Part shown: in pieces, positions 52,119-60,902 of the stretch
Position numbering within the stretch: position 1 is the first letter of the stretch
Layout of the letters: every line of letters begins with the position of its first letter
From: Leifsonia sp. ZF2019
GTDB lineage: Bacteria > Actinomycetota > Actinomycetes > Actinomycetales > Microbacteriaceae
Assembly: GCF_019924635.1 (NCBI RefSeq)
Contig: NZ_CP065037.1
Location: forward strand, 1,116,001 to 1,180,000
Length of the DNA: 64,000 nucleotides
Direction of reading: 5' to 3'
Notes under the pieces: generated by a model
What the model saw: the letters and a program-made list of their open reading frames with translations, nothing else
The model's database searches: none
What the model was told of the DNA's origin: nothing
Made by a program: the position numbers and the translations under genes

Positions 52119-53555
52119 ATGGCCTTTGAATTCGAGCGCAAGCAGCGCATCGCCGTGCTGGGCGGCGGACCGGGCGGCTACGAGGCGGCGATCGCGGGCG
52201 CGCAGCTGGGCGCCGACGTGACCCTGGTCGAGCGTTCCGGAGTCGGCGGTTCGGCCGTCATCACCGACGTCGTCCCGTCGAAGAGCCTCATCGCGACCGC
52301 CGAGGCCACCAACTCCATCGCCGAGGCGGCCGACCTCGGCGTGCAGTTCTTCACCCGCGGGAGCCACGGGAAGCCGGTGCGCCCCGAGCTCGCGGTCAAC
52401 CTCGCCGCCGTCAACAAGCGGCTCATGGGCCTCGCGCGCCAGCAGTCCGAGGACATGCGCGCCGAGCTGGTGCGCTCGGGTGTTCGCATCGTGAACGGCG
52501 AGGGGCGCCTCGACGGCGACGACGCCGTGATCGTGTCGACGTCGCGCGGCGACCGCGGCACCGACTTCGACCGGGTGGAGGCCGACACGATCGTCATCGC
52601 CGTCGGCGCCAGCCCGCGCGTCCTCCCCACCGCCGTCCCGGACGGCGAGCGCATCCTGACCTGGACACAGCTCTACGATCTGGGGGCCGTGCCCGAGCAC
52701 CTCATCGTGGTCGGCTCCGGCGTCACGGGCGCCGAGTTCGCCTCCGCCTACACGGCGCTCGGCTCCAAGGTGACCCTGATCTCCTCCCGCGACCAGGTGC
52801 TCCCGGGCGAGGACGCCGATGCCGCCCGCGTGATCGAGAACGTCTTCAAGCGCAACGGCATGCAGGTGCTCTCGAAGTCCCGCGCCGAGTCGGTCGTGCG
52901 CACCGAGAACGGCGTCGTCGCGACGCTCGCCGACGGCCGCACCGTCGAGGGCAGCCACTGCCTCATGGCGGTCGGATCCATCCCGAACACCGCGGGCATC
53001 GGGCTCGAGGAGGCCGGGGTGCAGCTCACACCGTCCGGCCACATCCGCGTCAACCGCGTCGCCCGCACCTCCATCCCGAACATCTACGCCGCGGGCGACT
53101 GCTCGGACCTGCTGCCGCTCGCCTCCGTCGCCTCCATGCAGGGGCGCACCGCCGTGTTCCACGCGATGGGGGACGCGGTCAACCCGATCGAGCTGCGCAA
53201 CGTGACGTCCAACATCTTCACCCAGCCCGAGATCGCGACGGTCGGCTGGAACCAGAAGCAGATCGAGGACGGCATCGCCCAGGGCGACATCTACAAGCTG
53301 CCGCTCAAGTCGAACCCGCGCGCGAAGATGCTCGGGCTGCGCGACGGCTTCGTCAAGCTCTTCGCCCGCACCGGGTCCGGCACCGTCATCGGCGGCGTCA
53401 TCGTCGCCCCGCGGGCATCCGAACTCATCTTCCCGCTCGCGCTCGCCGTGGAGCACCGTCTCACGGTCGACCAGGTCGCCCGCGCGTTCACCGTCTACCC
53501 GTCGCTCTCCGGATCGATCTCCGACGCCGCACGCGCCATGCATATCGTCCTCTGA
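52119..53555 (+). CDS. lpdA: LpdA-like NAD(P)H:quinone oxidoreductase (flavoprotein)
   Basis: 478 residues with FAD motif IAVLGGGPGGYEAAI, NAD motif LIVVGSGVTGAEFAS and the C-terminal dimer domain. At the position of the redox disulfide (CLNVGC in lipoamide dehydrogenase) it has GVGGSAVITDVVPSK without cysteines. That matches M. tuberculosis LpdA (Rv3303c), which reduces quinones rather than lipoamide. I start it at ATG 52119; the upstream frame is short and unsupported. Confidence 0.88.
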   Translation: MAFEFERKQRIAVLGGGPGGYEAAIAGAQLGADVTLVERSGVGGSAVITDVVPSKSLIATAEATNSIAEAADLGVQFFTRGSHGKPVRPELAVNLAAVNKRLMGLARQQSEDMRAELVRSGVRIVNGEGRLDGDDAVIVSTSRGDRGTDFDRVEADTIVIAVGASPRVLPTAVPDGERILTWTQLYDLGAVPEHLIVVGSGVTGAEFASAYTALGSKVTLISSRDQVLPGEDADAARVIENVFKRNGMQVLSKSRAESVVRTENGVVATLADGRTVEGSHCLMAVGSIPNTAGIGLEEAGVQLTPSGHIRVNRVARTSIPNIYAAGDCSDLLPLASVASMQGRTAVFHAMGDAVNPIELRNVTSNIFTQPEIATVGWNQKQIEDGIAQGDIYKLPLKSNPRAKMLGLRDGFVKLFARTGSGTVIGGVIVAPRASELIFPLALAVEHRLTVDQVARAFTVYPSLSGSISDAARAMHIVL

Positions 53556-53557
53556 GG

Positions 53558-53563
53558 TAGGGT
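53558..53563 (+). promoter_or_regulatory. -10 box (TAGGGT) of a leaderless transcript
   Basis: TAGGGT is 6 bases before ATG 53570, inside the 14-base gap after lpdA. Confidence 0.5.
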
Positions 53564-53569
53564 CCCGGC

Positions 53570-55234
53570 ATGGAGATGGGAGTCCTCATCGGTGTGCTCG
53601 CCGTGCTGGCGATCGCCGCGGCAGCCACGATCGGCCCCAGGTTCGGCGTCGCCTCGCCGCTGATCCTGGTCGCCGTCGGCATCCTGGTGAGCCTCCTGCC
53701 GTTCGTCCCCGCCCTGCACATCGAGCCGGAGTGGATCCTGGCGGGCATCCTCCCGCCGTTGCTCTATTCGGCGTCCGTGTCGATGCCGTCGATGAACTTC
53801 CGGCGCGAGTTCGCGGCCATCGGCGGGCTCTCCGTCCTGCTCGTCGTGGTCAGCTCCGTCGTCCTCGGGCTGTTCTTCTCGTGGGCCATCCCCGGTCTGG
53901 ACCTTGCCTGGGGCATCGCGCTCGGCGCGATCGTGAGCCCCACGGACGCCGTGGCCACCTCCATCGTGAAGCGCAGCGGCGTCTCGCCCCGCGTCGTCGC
54001 GATCCTGGAGGGCGAGAGCCTGCTCAACGACGCCACCGCGCTGGTGCTGCTGCGCGCCGCGATCGCCGCCGCCGCGGCCTCCTTCGCGGTCGGCACGGTG
54101 ATCTGGACCTTCACTTACTCCGTCGTGGTCGCCGTCGCTCTCGGCTGGGCGGTCGGCCGCCTCAACCTCATCGTGCGCGCCCGGGTGAAGGACGCCACCG
54201 TCAACACGGTGCTCTCGTTCACCGTGCCCTTCGTCGCCTCCCTCCCGGCGGAAGCGCTCGGCGCCTCCGGACTGGTCGCCGCCGTCGTCGCCGGCCTGGT
54301 CACGGGGAGCCGCGCGCCGCGCGTCCTCTCCCCGCAGCATCGGCTCTCCGACGCGCAGAACTGGAAGACGGTCGAGCTCGTGCTCGAAGGCCTCGTCTTC
54401 CTGACGATGGGTCTGCAGCTGTTCGGCATCCTGCAGGAGGTCGAGGAGGTGCACGAGGGCGTCGGGCCGGCGGCCCTCGTCGCCGCAGGGGCCTTGGTTC
54501 TGACCATCGTGGTCCGTGCCGGCTATGTCGCGCCGCTGCTGCGTTCGCTGGGCAGGCGGCACCGGCGCACCGCGGCGATGAAGCCGCGCCTCGAGACGAT
54601 GCAGAAGCGGATCGCGGACGCCGACAACGATCCCACCGCGCTCGTGCGGCAAGGCGGCCCCGGCAAGGGTCGCGTGCCGTCGCAGCGCGACGTGGGGCGC
54701 TTCACGACGCGCATCCGCCGGACGCTGGCGGATATCGACTACTTCACAGGTGCCCCGCTCGGCTGGCGCGAGGGCGCGGTCGTCGTGTGGGCCGGGATGC
54801 GCGGCGCGGTCACGGTCGCGGCGGCGCAGACCCTGCCGACTGACACGCCGGGCCGCCAGGTGCTCGTGCTCATCGCGTTCCTCGTCGCCGCCGGTTCGCT
54901 GCTCATCCAGGGTGGGACGATCGGCTGGGTGCTGAAGTGGCTCAAGCCCGCGCAGGTCGATCCGGAGACGGAGAACGCCGAGCGCAAGCGTGTGGCGTCG
55001 ATGCTCCACGAGGCCGCCCGCCACATCCCACTGCCCGAGTCCCGCGAGCGCACCCCCGAGAACATGGAAGTGATGAAGAAGTTCGCTCTCGACCGCCTCC
55101 ACGCCCAGCGCGCTGCCCTCCTCGACGCGCGCGACGACGGCACCTTCGACGCCGACGTGCTCGACCGCGCGCTCACCAACCTCGACGCCGACGAGATCAG
55201 CATCTCCCTCAAGGGCTCGCCCCCCGAGAACTGA
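53570..55234 (+). CDS. CPA1-family Na+/H+ antiporter
   Basis: 554 residues with about twelve helices. The family site residues are visible in GAIVSPTDAVATSIVKR and ILEGESLLNDATALVL (the Asn-Asp pair), and WAGMRGAVTVAAA lies in the last helices. A soluble, helical C-terminal domain of about 110 residues follows. It exchanges Na+ or K+ for protons. A C-rich pentanucleotide tract follows the stop. Confidence 0.93.
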   Translation: MEMGVLIGVLAVLAIAAAATIGPRFGVASPLILVAVGILVSLLPFVPALHIEPEWILAGILPPLLYSASVSMPSMNFRREFAAIGGLSVLLVVVSSVVLGLFFSWAIPGLDLAWGIALGAIVSPTDAVATSIVKRSGVSPRVVAILEGESLLNDATALVLLRAAIAAAAASFAVGTVIWTFTYSVVVAVALGWAVGRLNLIVRARVKDATVNTVLSFTVPFVASLPAEALGASGLVAAVVAGLVTGSRAPRVLSPQHRLSDAQNWKTVELVLEGLVFLTMGLQLFGILQEVEEVHEGVGPAALVAAGALVLTIVVRAGYVAPLLRSLGRRHRRTAAMKPRLETMQKRIADADNDPTALVRQGGPGKGRVPSQRDVGRFTTRIRRTLADIDYFTGAPLGWREGAVVVWAGMRGAVTVAAAQTLPTDTPGRQVLVLIAFLVAAGSLLIQGGTIGWVLKWLKPAQVDPETENAERKRVASMLHEAARHIPLPESRERTPENMEVMKKFALDRLHAQRAALLDARDDGTFDADVLDRALTNLDADEISISLKGSPPEN

Positions 55235-55250
55235 CCCCGCTGCCACCCGC

Positions 55251-55305
55251 CCCCCCACCCCACCCCACCCCACCCCACCCCACCCCACCCCATCCCACCC
55301 CACCC
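55251..55305. repeat. ACCCC pentanucleotide microsatellite
   Basis: Seven perfect ACCCC units (55257-55291) plus degenerate ones on both sides. The - strand reads as repeated GGGGT, a strong G-quadruplex candidate, in the gap after the antiporter gene. Confidence 0.92.
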
Positions 55306-55485
55306 GACTAAATCCGGAGATGAGCCGCGACAGGCGCGTTTCCTCCGTTCGAACGGCGAACTGAGCGGCGTGGCGATCTCAGCCTCCGGAGTTACGGAGT
55401 GCACCACAGGCGGCCCAACGGACCGGTTCTCCACCGATCCTGCCGAGGCACGCCACGTGTGCCCGTCGCCCGGCACGCTGGGGCC

Positions 55486-56361
55486 ATGGATTGGATGATG
55501 CGTTTGCGAGACCTCGGGGGTGTCGCATCGTCGGCGCAGCTGATCGCTGCGGGCGCGACAGCCGAGGCCCTCACCCGTGGTGTGCGCAGTGGCACGATGA
55601 TGCGCCCGCGGCGCGGGTACTACGCGCTTCCCGCCGCTGATCCGATGGCTGTCAACGCGGTGCGAGCGGGAGGTCGGTTGTCGTGCCTCTCGGCGGCGGC
55701 GAAGTACGGGCTTTGGGCAGGGCGCGATCCGCGGCTGCACGTCACCGTCCCGGCAAAGTCGACGCGGCTGGCCGATCCCGGCGTCGACGTCGTGCGGCAC
55801 TGGACGACGCGGAGCGGCGGTTCGGAGGTGTGGCGGGTGTCCGTGGTCGACTGCCTGCGCTCGGTCGTCCGATGTGCACCCCGGGAGGATGCTGTCGCAG
55901 TCTTGGACACGGCGGTCACCTCGGGGTTGGCACGTCTCGCGGACATGGCCTCACTGGTCGCCGGTGAGCCTGCATGGACGGCGGGCGTGTTCGCGCGCGC
56001 TCGCCCCGGTTCGGATTCAGGGATCGAGTCGATCGTCCGGCAGCGACTCACAGAGGGCGGCCATGTCGTCGAGCAGCAGGTGCATGTCGCCGGCGTCGGA
56101 CGGGTGGACCTGCGCGTCGGAGGACGCCTCCTCGTCGAGATCGACGGGTACGCGTTCCATTCCGACCGCGGTGCGTTCGAGCGGGACAGGCATCGCGATG
56201 CGGAGCTCGCGCGTCGTGGGCTGCGCGTGCTCCGGTTCTCCGCCGCGCAGGTGCTCGACAGTTGGCGCCAGGTCGAGGCGGCAATTGATCGGGCGGTCAC
56301 AGATCCGGAGGTCCGGTACGACACTCCGCTCAGAACGCAGCAACTCCGGAGTCTTGCCTGA
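55486..56361 (+). CDS. AbiEi-like N-terminal / DUF559-like nuclease-fold protein
   Basis: 291 residues from ATG 55486. The N-terminal half resembles AbiEi-type winged-helix proteins (LRDLGGVASSAQLIAAGAT, RRGYYAL, AAKYGLWAG). The C-terminal half has a Vsr/DUF559-like PD-(D/E)xK core: VDLRVGGRLLVEIDGY, RDRHRDAELARRGLRVLRF. Many actinobacteria carry several such genes of unknown role. No toxin partner adjoins it, and similar ccggagttac sequences flank it at 55386 and 56377. Confidence 0.75.
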   Translation: MDWMMRLRDLGGVASSAQLIAAGATAEALTRGVRSGTMMRPRRGYYALPAADPMAVNAVRAGGRLSCLSAAAKYGLWAGRDPRLHVTVPAKSTRLADPGVDVVRHWTTRSGGSEVWRVSVVDCLRSVVRCAPREDAVAVLDTAVTSGLARLADMASLVAGEPAWTAGVFARARPGSDSGIESIVRQRLTEGGHVVEQQVHVAGVGRVDLRVGGRLLVEIDGYAFHSDRGAFERDRHRDAELARRGLRVLRFSAAQVLDSWRQVEAAIDRAVTDPEVRYDTPLRTQQLRSLA

Positions 56362-56405
56362 TGTCGGGCAAGAACGCCGGAGTTACTGGGGAGATGCGCG
56401 AAGCG

Positions 56406-58172
56406 CTAGACGATGCTGAGGAGGAGGTGGCCGGAGGAGACGGTCTCGCCGACGGCGGCATTGATGCCGGAGATCGTCCCGTCCTTGTGGGCGGTGAGCG
56501 GCTGCTCCATCTTCATGGCCTCGAGGACGAGCACGAGGTCGCCCTTGACGACCGCATCGCCGTCCGCGACGGCGACCTTGACGACAGTCGCCTGCATCGG
56601 GGCCGTGAGGGAGTCGCCGGTCGCGGTGTCGACCGCGGCGGCACTGCCGCGGCGACGCGGGGCGGGAGCGCTGGACGCGGATGCGGAGCCGCCGCCGGTG
56701 AGGAGCTTCGCGGGCAGAGACACCTCGATGCGCTTGCCCTCGACCTCGACGACCACGCTGCTGCGGCGCTCGGCCGGCGTCTGGTCGCCCAGCTCGCCGG
56801 ACCACGGCTCGATCTCGTTGGTCCACTCGGTCTCGATCCAGCGGGTGTAGATCGAGAACGGCTCGCCGTCCTGCGGGGCGAAGGCGGGGTCGCGGACGAT
56901 CGCGCGGTGGAACGGCAGGACGGTCGGCAGGCCGGCCACCTCGAACTCGTCGAGGGCACGGCGGGAGCGCTCGAGCGCCTCCTCGCGGCTGGAGCCGGTC
57001 ACGATGAGCTTGGCGAGCATGGAGTCGAAGGCGCCGCTGATCTCGTCGCCGGCCTGGATGCCGCTGTCGACGCGGACGCCGGGTCCGCCGGCGGGCTTGA
57101 AGACGTGCACCGGACCGGGGGAGGGGATGAAGCCGCGGCCGGCGTCCTCGCCGTTGATGCGGAACTCGAACGAGTGACCGCGCGGCGCGGGGTCCTCGTA
57201 GTCGAGGGTGCCGCCCTCGGCGAGGCGGAACTGCTCGCGGACGAGGTCGATGCCGGTGACCTCTTCCGAGACGGGGTGCTCGACCTGGAGCCGGGTGTTG
57301 ACCTCGAGGAAGGAGACGGTGCCGTCCTTGCCGATGAGGAACTCGCAGGTCCCGGCGCCCTGGTAGCCGACCTCCTTGAGGATGGCCTTGGACGCGGTGT
57401 AGAGCTGCTCGGTCTGCTCCGTGGTGAGGAACGGGGCCGGCGCCTCTTCGACGAGCTTCTGGTGGCGGCGCTGCAGCGAGCAGTCGCGGGTGGAGACGAC
57501 GACGACGTTGCCGTATGCGTCGGCGAGGCACTGGGTCTCGACGTGGCGCGGCTGGTCGAGGTACTTCTCGACGAAGCACTCTCCGCGGCCGAAGGCGGCG
57601 ATGGCCTCGCGGGTGGCGGAGTCGAAGAGCTCCGCGACCTCCTCGCGGGCGCGGGCGACCTTGAGGCCGCGACCGCCACCGCCGAAGGCGGCCTTGATGG
57701 CGACGGGGAGGCCGTACTGGTCGACGAACTCGAGGACCTCTGCGGCGTCTGCGACCGGGTTGAGGGTTCCGGGCGCGAGCGGGGCGCCCACCTTCTCGGC
57801 GACGTGACGAGCCGACACCTTGTCTCCGAGACGCTCGATGGCGTCGGGCGACGGGCCGATCCAGGTGAGGCCGGCAGCGATCACCGCGCGGGCGAAGTCG
57901 GCGTTCTCGGCGAGGAAGCCGTAGCCCGGGTGCACGGCGTCGGCGCCGGACCGCCGGGCGATCGAGAGCAGCTTGTCGATGACCAGGTACGTCTCCGCGC
58001 TGGTCGTGCCCTCGAGCGCGTAGGCCTCGTCGGCGAGCTTCACGTGGAGGGCGTCGCGGTCCTGGTCGGCGTAGACGGCGACGGAGCCGATCCCGCTGTC
58101 CTGAGCGGCGCGGATGACGCGGACGGCGATCTCGCCCCGGTTTGCGATGAGAACCTTGGTGATGGCTGGCAC
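56406..58172 (-). CDS. accA3: Acyl-CoA carboxylase alpha subunit (biotin carboxylase + BCCP)
   Basis: 588 residues, GTG start. The biotin carboxylase domain has [18 protein letters not shown], the ATP-grasp loop [11 protein letters not shown] and [18 protein letters not shown]. The C-terminal biotin carrier domain has the acceptor Lys in [10 protein letters not shown]. This fused alpha chain is the actinobacterial AccA3 type and works with AccD beta chains and AccE, both encoded at the window's right end. The product is malonyl- or methylmalonyl-CoA for lipid synthesis. Confidence 0.95.
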   Translation of the reverse strand: MPAITKVLIANRGEIAVRVIRAAQDSGIGSVAVYADQDRDALHVKLADEAYALEGTTSAETYLVIDKLLSIARRSGADAVHPGYGFLAENADFARAVIAAGLTWIGPSPDAIERLGDKVSARHVAEKVGAPLAPGTLNPVADAAEVLEFVDQYGLPVAIKAAFGGGGRGLKVARAREEVAELFDSATREAIAAFGRGECFVEKYLDQPRHVETQCLADAYGNVVVVSTRDCSLQRRHQKLVEEAPAPFLTTEQTEQLYTASKAILKEVGYQGAGTCEFLIGKDGTVSFLEVNTRLQVEHPVSEEVTGIDLVREQFRLAEGGTLDYEDPAPRGHSFEFRINGEDAGRGFIPSPGPVHVFKPAGGPGVRVDSGIQAGDEISGAFDSMLAKLIVTGSSREEALERSRRALDEFEVAGLPTVLPFHRAIVRDPAFAPQDGEPFSIYTRWIETEWTNEIEPWSGELGDQTPAERRSSVVVEVEGKRIEVSLPAKLLTGGGSASASSAPAPRRRGSAAAVDTATGDSLTAPMQATVVKVAVADGDAVVKGDLVLVLEAMKMEQPLTAHKDGTISGINAAVGETVSSGHLLLSIV

Positions 58173-58251
58173 AGTTCTCTAGCCTATGCCGCCCGGCACC
58201 CCTCGTTTTGGACGATCCTCACAAAAATGAGTGCCGCGGTGATTGGAGGGT

Positions 58252-58887
58252 CTACAACCGATTCCAGAGCGAGGTCCACTCCACGCCGAGTTCGCGGACC
58301 AGGGTGCGCAGTGTCGAGAGCGAGAGGCCCACCACGGTGCTGGGGTCGCCGTCGACGCGTGTGATGAAGGGGCCGCCCAGGCTGTCGATCGTGAACGACC
58401 CGGCGACCTCGAGCGGCTCGCCGCTCGCGATGTAGGCGTCGATCTCGGCGACGGTCACGTCGGCGAACGTCACGGATGCGGTCGCGGTCGCGCCGACCGC
58501 GGCGTTCTCGCGGCCGTCGCGGTGGTCGATCAGCCAGTGGCCGGAGTGCAAGACGCCCGTGCGGCCGCGCTGGGCGAGCCAGCGCTCCCGCGCGACCTCG
58601 GGCCGATGCGGCTTGCCGTGGATCAGCCCGTCGATCGCGAAGGCGGAGTCGCCGCCGAGGATGAGCCCGTCGATCGGTGCGCCGTCGAGCGTGCCGCGGA
58701 CGGCCTCGGCCTTCAGTCGCGCGAGGAGGTGGACCATCGCGTCGGGGGCGAGCGGACCGTGCTCCGCCTCCGCCGCGGCGACAGCGGCGGGCTCGTCGAC
58801 GTGCGACGGCACCACGATCGGCTCGATGCCGGCGGCGCGCAGGAGCGCGAGGCGTGCCGGGGACGTGGACGCGAGGTAGAGGCGCAT
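58252..58887 (-). CDS. maf: Maf-family nucleotide pyrophosphatase
   Basis: 211 residues from ATG 58887. The Maf signature LYLASTSPARLALLRAAGIE and the conserved GGDSAFAIDG, GKP and GSFTIDSLGGPFI elements are present. The family hydrolyses non-canonical or pyrimidine NTPs and prevents their incorporation. It lies upstream of the carboxylase gene on the same strand and is divergent from the methyltransferase gene (24-base gap). Confidence 0.93.
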   Translation of the reverse strand: MRLYLASTSPARLALLRAAGIEPIVVPSHVDEPAAVAAAEAEHGPLAPDAMVHLLARLKAEAVRGTLDGAPIDGLILGGDSAFAIDGLIHGKPHRPEVARERWLAQRGRTGVLHSGHWLIDHRDGRENAAVGATATASVTFADVTVAEIDAYIASGEPLEVAGSFTIDSLGGPFITRVDGDPSTVVGLSLSTLRTLVRELGVEWTSLWNRL

Positions 58888-58911
58888 GGTCACCTGTGGG
58901 ATGCTCGAAGG

Positions 58912-60204
58912 ATGCCCCAGAACGATGAGGTCGACCTCGACATTACCAACGTCGCCCACGGCGGCGTGTTCGTCGCGCGCCATGAAGGACGGGTCGTGTT
59001 CGTTCCGGACACGCTTCCGGGCGAGCGCATCCGCGCGCGGATCTCCGACCGCACCCACGACCGATTCTGGCGCGGCGAGACGGTGGAGGTGCTGGAGGCC
59101 GCCCCCGAGCGGCAGGAGCACGTCTGGGAGGCGGCGTCGATCGACCGCGCACCCGGGCGGCGGGCCGGAGGCGCCGAGTTCGGGCACATCCGCCTCGACC
59201 ATCAGCGCGAGCTCAAGCGCCGGGTCATCGAGGACGCTCTGCAGCGCACCGCGAAGCTCGACGCCGACGCGATCGCGCAGGTCGGCCCGTCGGGAGGCCG
59301 GGTCCGGGTGGAATCCGTGGCCGGTGAGACGGCGGACGGCACCGGCTGGCGCACCCGCGTGCGGCTGCAGGTCGGTGCGGCCGGCGAGGTGGGCCCGTAC
59401 GCGGCGCGCACCCACACCATCGTCCCGGTGCGCAGTCTCCCGCTCGCGACCGCGCTGGTGCAGGAATCGGCGCCGTTCGGGCAGACGTTCCCCGGCGCGG
59501 AGTCCGTCGACGTCGTCGCCACCGGGGCGGGAGCCGCGCACGTGCTCGTCAACGAGGCGCCCGTCCGCACGGGCAAACGTCTCGCGCGCCCGCGCCGGCG
59601 TCCGGTCCCGATCCGCGAGCGCGTCGGGGACCGGGAGTTCCGGCTCGACGCTCGCGGATTCTGGCAGGTGCACCGCGGTGCGGCCGAGACCCTCACGCGG
59701 GCGGTGCAGGAGGCGGTGGACGAGGCCCTCTTCGACCCGCGTGCCGCGAACCTCGACCTCTACGGCGGCGTCGGCCTGCTGGCGGCGGCGGTCGGGGACA
59801 GGTTCGGCTCCACCCTCCGCATCACCTCCGTCGAGAGCGACGAGGCCGCGACCGATGACGCCGCGGAGAACCTCGCCGACTGGGTGGGCGCCTCCGCCGT
59901 CACGGCGAGGGTCGAGCGATTCGCCGCCGACCTCGCGGCCAACGCGAGCGCGAGCGAGCGTGCGCGGCTGCGGGCCGCGACCGTCGTCCTCGACCCGCCG
60001 CGCTCGGGCGCCGGACGTGCGGTCGTCGACTCGATCGCCGCTCTCGCGCCGGCCCAGATCGTCTACGTGGCGTGCGACCCCGTCGCGCTGGCGCGCGATC
60101 TGGCGTTCTTCGCCGACCGCGGCTACCCGCTCCGCTCGCTGCGCGCGTTCGACCTCTTCCCGAACACGCACCACGTCGAAGCGGTCGCCACGCTGACGCC
60201 CTGA
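58912..60204 (+). CDS. TRAM-domain class I SAM RNA methyltransferase (TrmA/RlmD type)
   Basis: 430 residues. An N-terminal TRAM domain (about 1-60) precedes a Rossmann methyltransferase domain with LDLYGGVGLLAAAVGD, VVLDPPRSGAGRAVVD and the catalytic VYVACDPVALARDL, in which Cys is the nucleophile for uracil C5 methylation. The Fe-S cysteines of E. coli RlmD are absent (GGAEFGHI here). The rRNA or tRNA target is not determined. Confidence 0.9.
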   Translation: MPQNDEVDLDITNVAHGGVFVARHEGRVVFVPDTLPGERIRARISDRTHDRFWRGETVEVLEAAPERQEHVWEAASIDRAPGRRAGGAEFGHIRLDHQRELKRRVIEDALQRTAKLDADAIAQVGPSGGRVRVESVAGETADGTGWRTRVRLQVGAAGEVGPYAARTHTIVPVRSLPLATALVQESAPFGQTFPGAESVDVVATGAGAAHVLVNEAPVRTGKRLARPRRRPVPIRERVGDREFRLDARGFWQVHRGAAETLTRAVQEAVDEALFDPRAANLDLYGGVGLLAAAVGDRFGSTLRITSVESDEAATDDAAENLADWVGASAVTARVERFAADLAANASASERARLRAATVVLDPPRSGAGRAVVDSIAALAPAQIVYVACDPVALARDLAFFADRGYPLRSLRAFDLFPNTHHVEAVATLTP

Positions 60205-60229
60205 CGGGGGTCATGGGGTCCTGCACCAC

Positions 60230-60235
60230 TACGAT
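60230..60235 (+). promoter_or_regulatory. -10 box (TACGAT) of a leaderless transcript
   Basis: TACGAT is 7 bases before ATG 60243, first gene of the two-component operon. Confidence 0.55.
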
Positions 60236-60242
60236 GAACCAC

Positions 60243-60902
60243 ATGGTGCGGGTATCTATCGTCGACGATCACGAGTCGGTGCGGCTGGGGCTGAAGGCGG
60301 CCTGCCAGGACGCCGGTTACGAGGTCGTCATCACCGCCGCGACGGTCGACGAGTTCGTCGCCGAGATCGGCGGCCAGGAGTGCGACGTGGTCGTGCTCGA
60401 TCTCTCGCTCGGCGATGGGTCGAAGGTGACCGACAACGTCAAGCGCGCCCAAGCCACCGGAGCCGCCGTGCTGGTGCACAGCATCGCGGACCGCGTCGCC
60501 AGCGTCCGGGAGGCGCTCGCCGCGGGCGCGGCGGGAGTCATCCCGAAGTCGTCGCCCACGACGACCGTGATGAACGCCATCGCCACGGTCGCGCGGGGGG
60601 ATGTCCTCAACAACCTCGAGTGGGCGACCGCGATCGACGCGGACAGCGACTTCGCCAAGGCCCAGCTGGGCCGGCGCGAGCGCGACGTGCTGCATCTCTA
60701 CGCGTCGGGCCTGCCGTTGAAGGCGGTCGCGGCGCAGCTCGGGATCGCGAACTCGACCGCTCGCGAGTACCTGGACCGGATCCGGGTCAAGTACGTGGAG
60801 GTCGGCCGCCCGGCCCCCACGAAGGTGGATCTGCTCCGGCGCGCGGTGGAAGACGGCATCCTGCCGGGTCTCGACCCCGACACGGGCAATGAGCGCGTCT
60901 GA
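60243..60902 (+). CDS. NarL/LuxR-family response regulator
   Basis: 219 residues. The receiver domain has the acidic pair IVDDHE, phospho-acceptor Asp53 in VVVLDLSLGDG and the Lys in GVIPKSSP. The C-terminal LuxR-type helix-turn-helix (LGRRERDVLHLYASGLPLKAVAAQL) binds DNA. It overlaps the sensor kinase gene by 14 bases. Confidence 0.94.
   Translation: MVRVSIVDDHESVRLGLKAACQDAGYEVVITAATVDEFVAEIGGQECDVVVLDLSLGDGSKVTDNVKRAQATGAAVLVHSIADRVASVREALAAGAAGVIPKSSPTTTVMNAIATVARGDVLNNLEWATAIDADSDFAKAQLGRRERDVLHLYASGLPLKAVAAQLGIANSTAREYLDRIRVKYVEVGRPAPTKVDLLRRAVEDGILPGLDPDTGNERV

Noticed and set aside
55486..56361. AbiE toxin-antitoxin system
   Set aside because: The N-terminus is AbiEi-like, but there is no AbiEii nucleotidyltransferase next to it, so a complete system is not supported.
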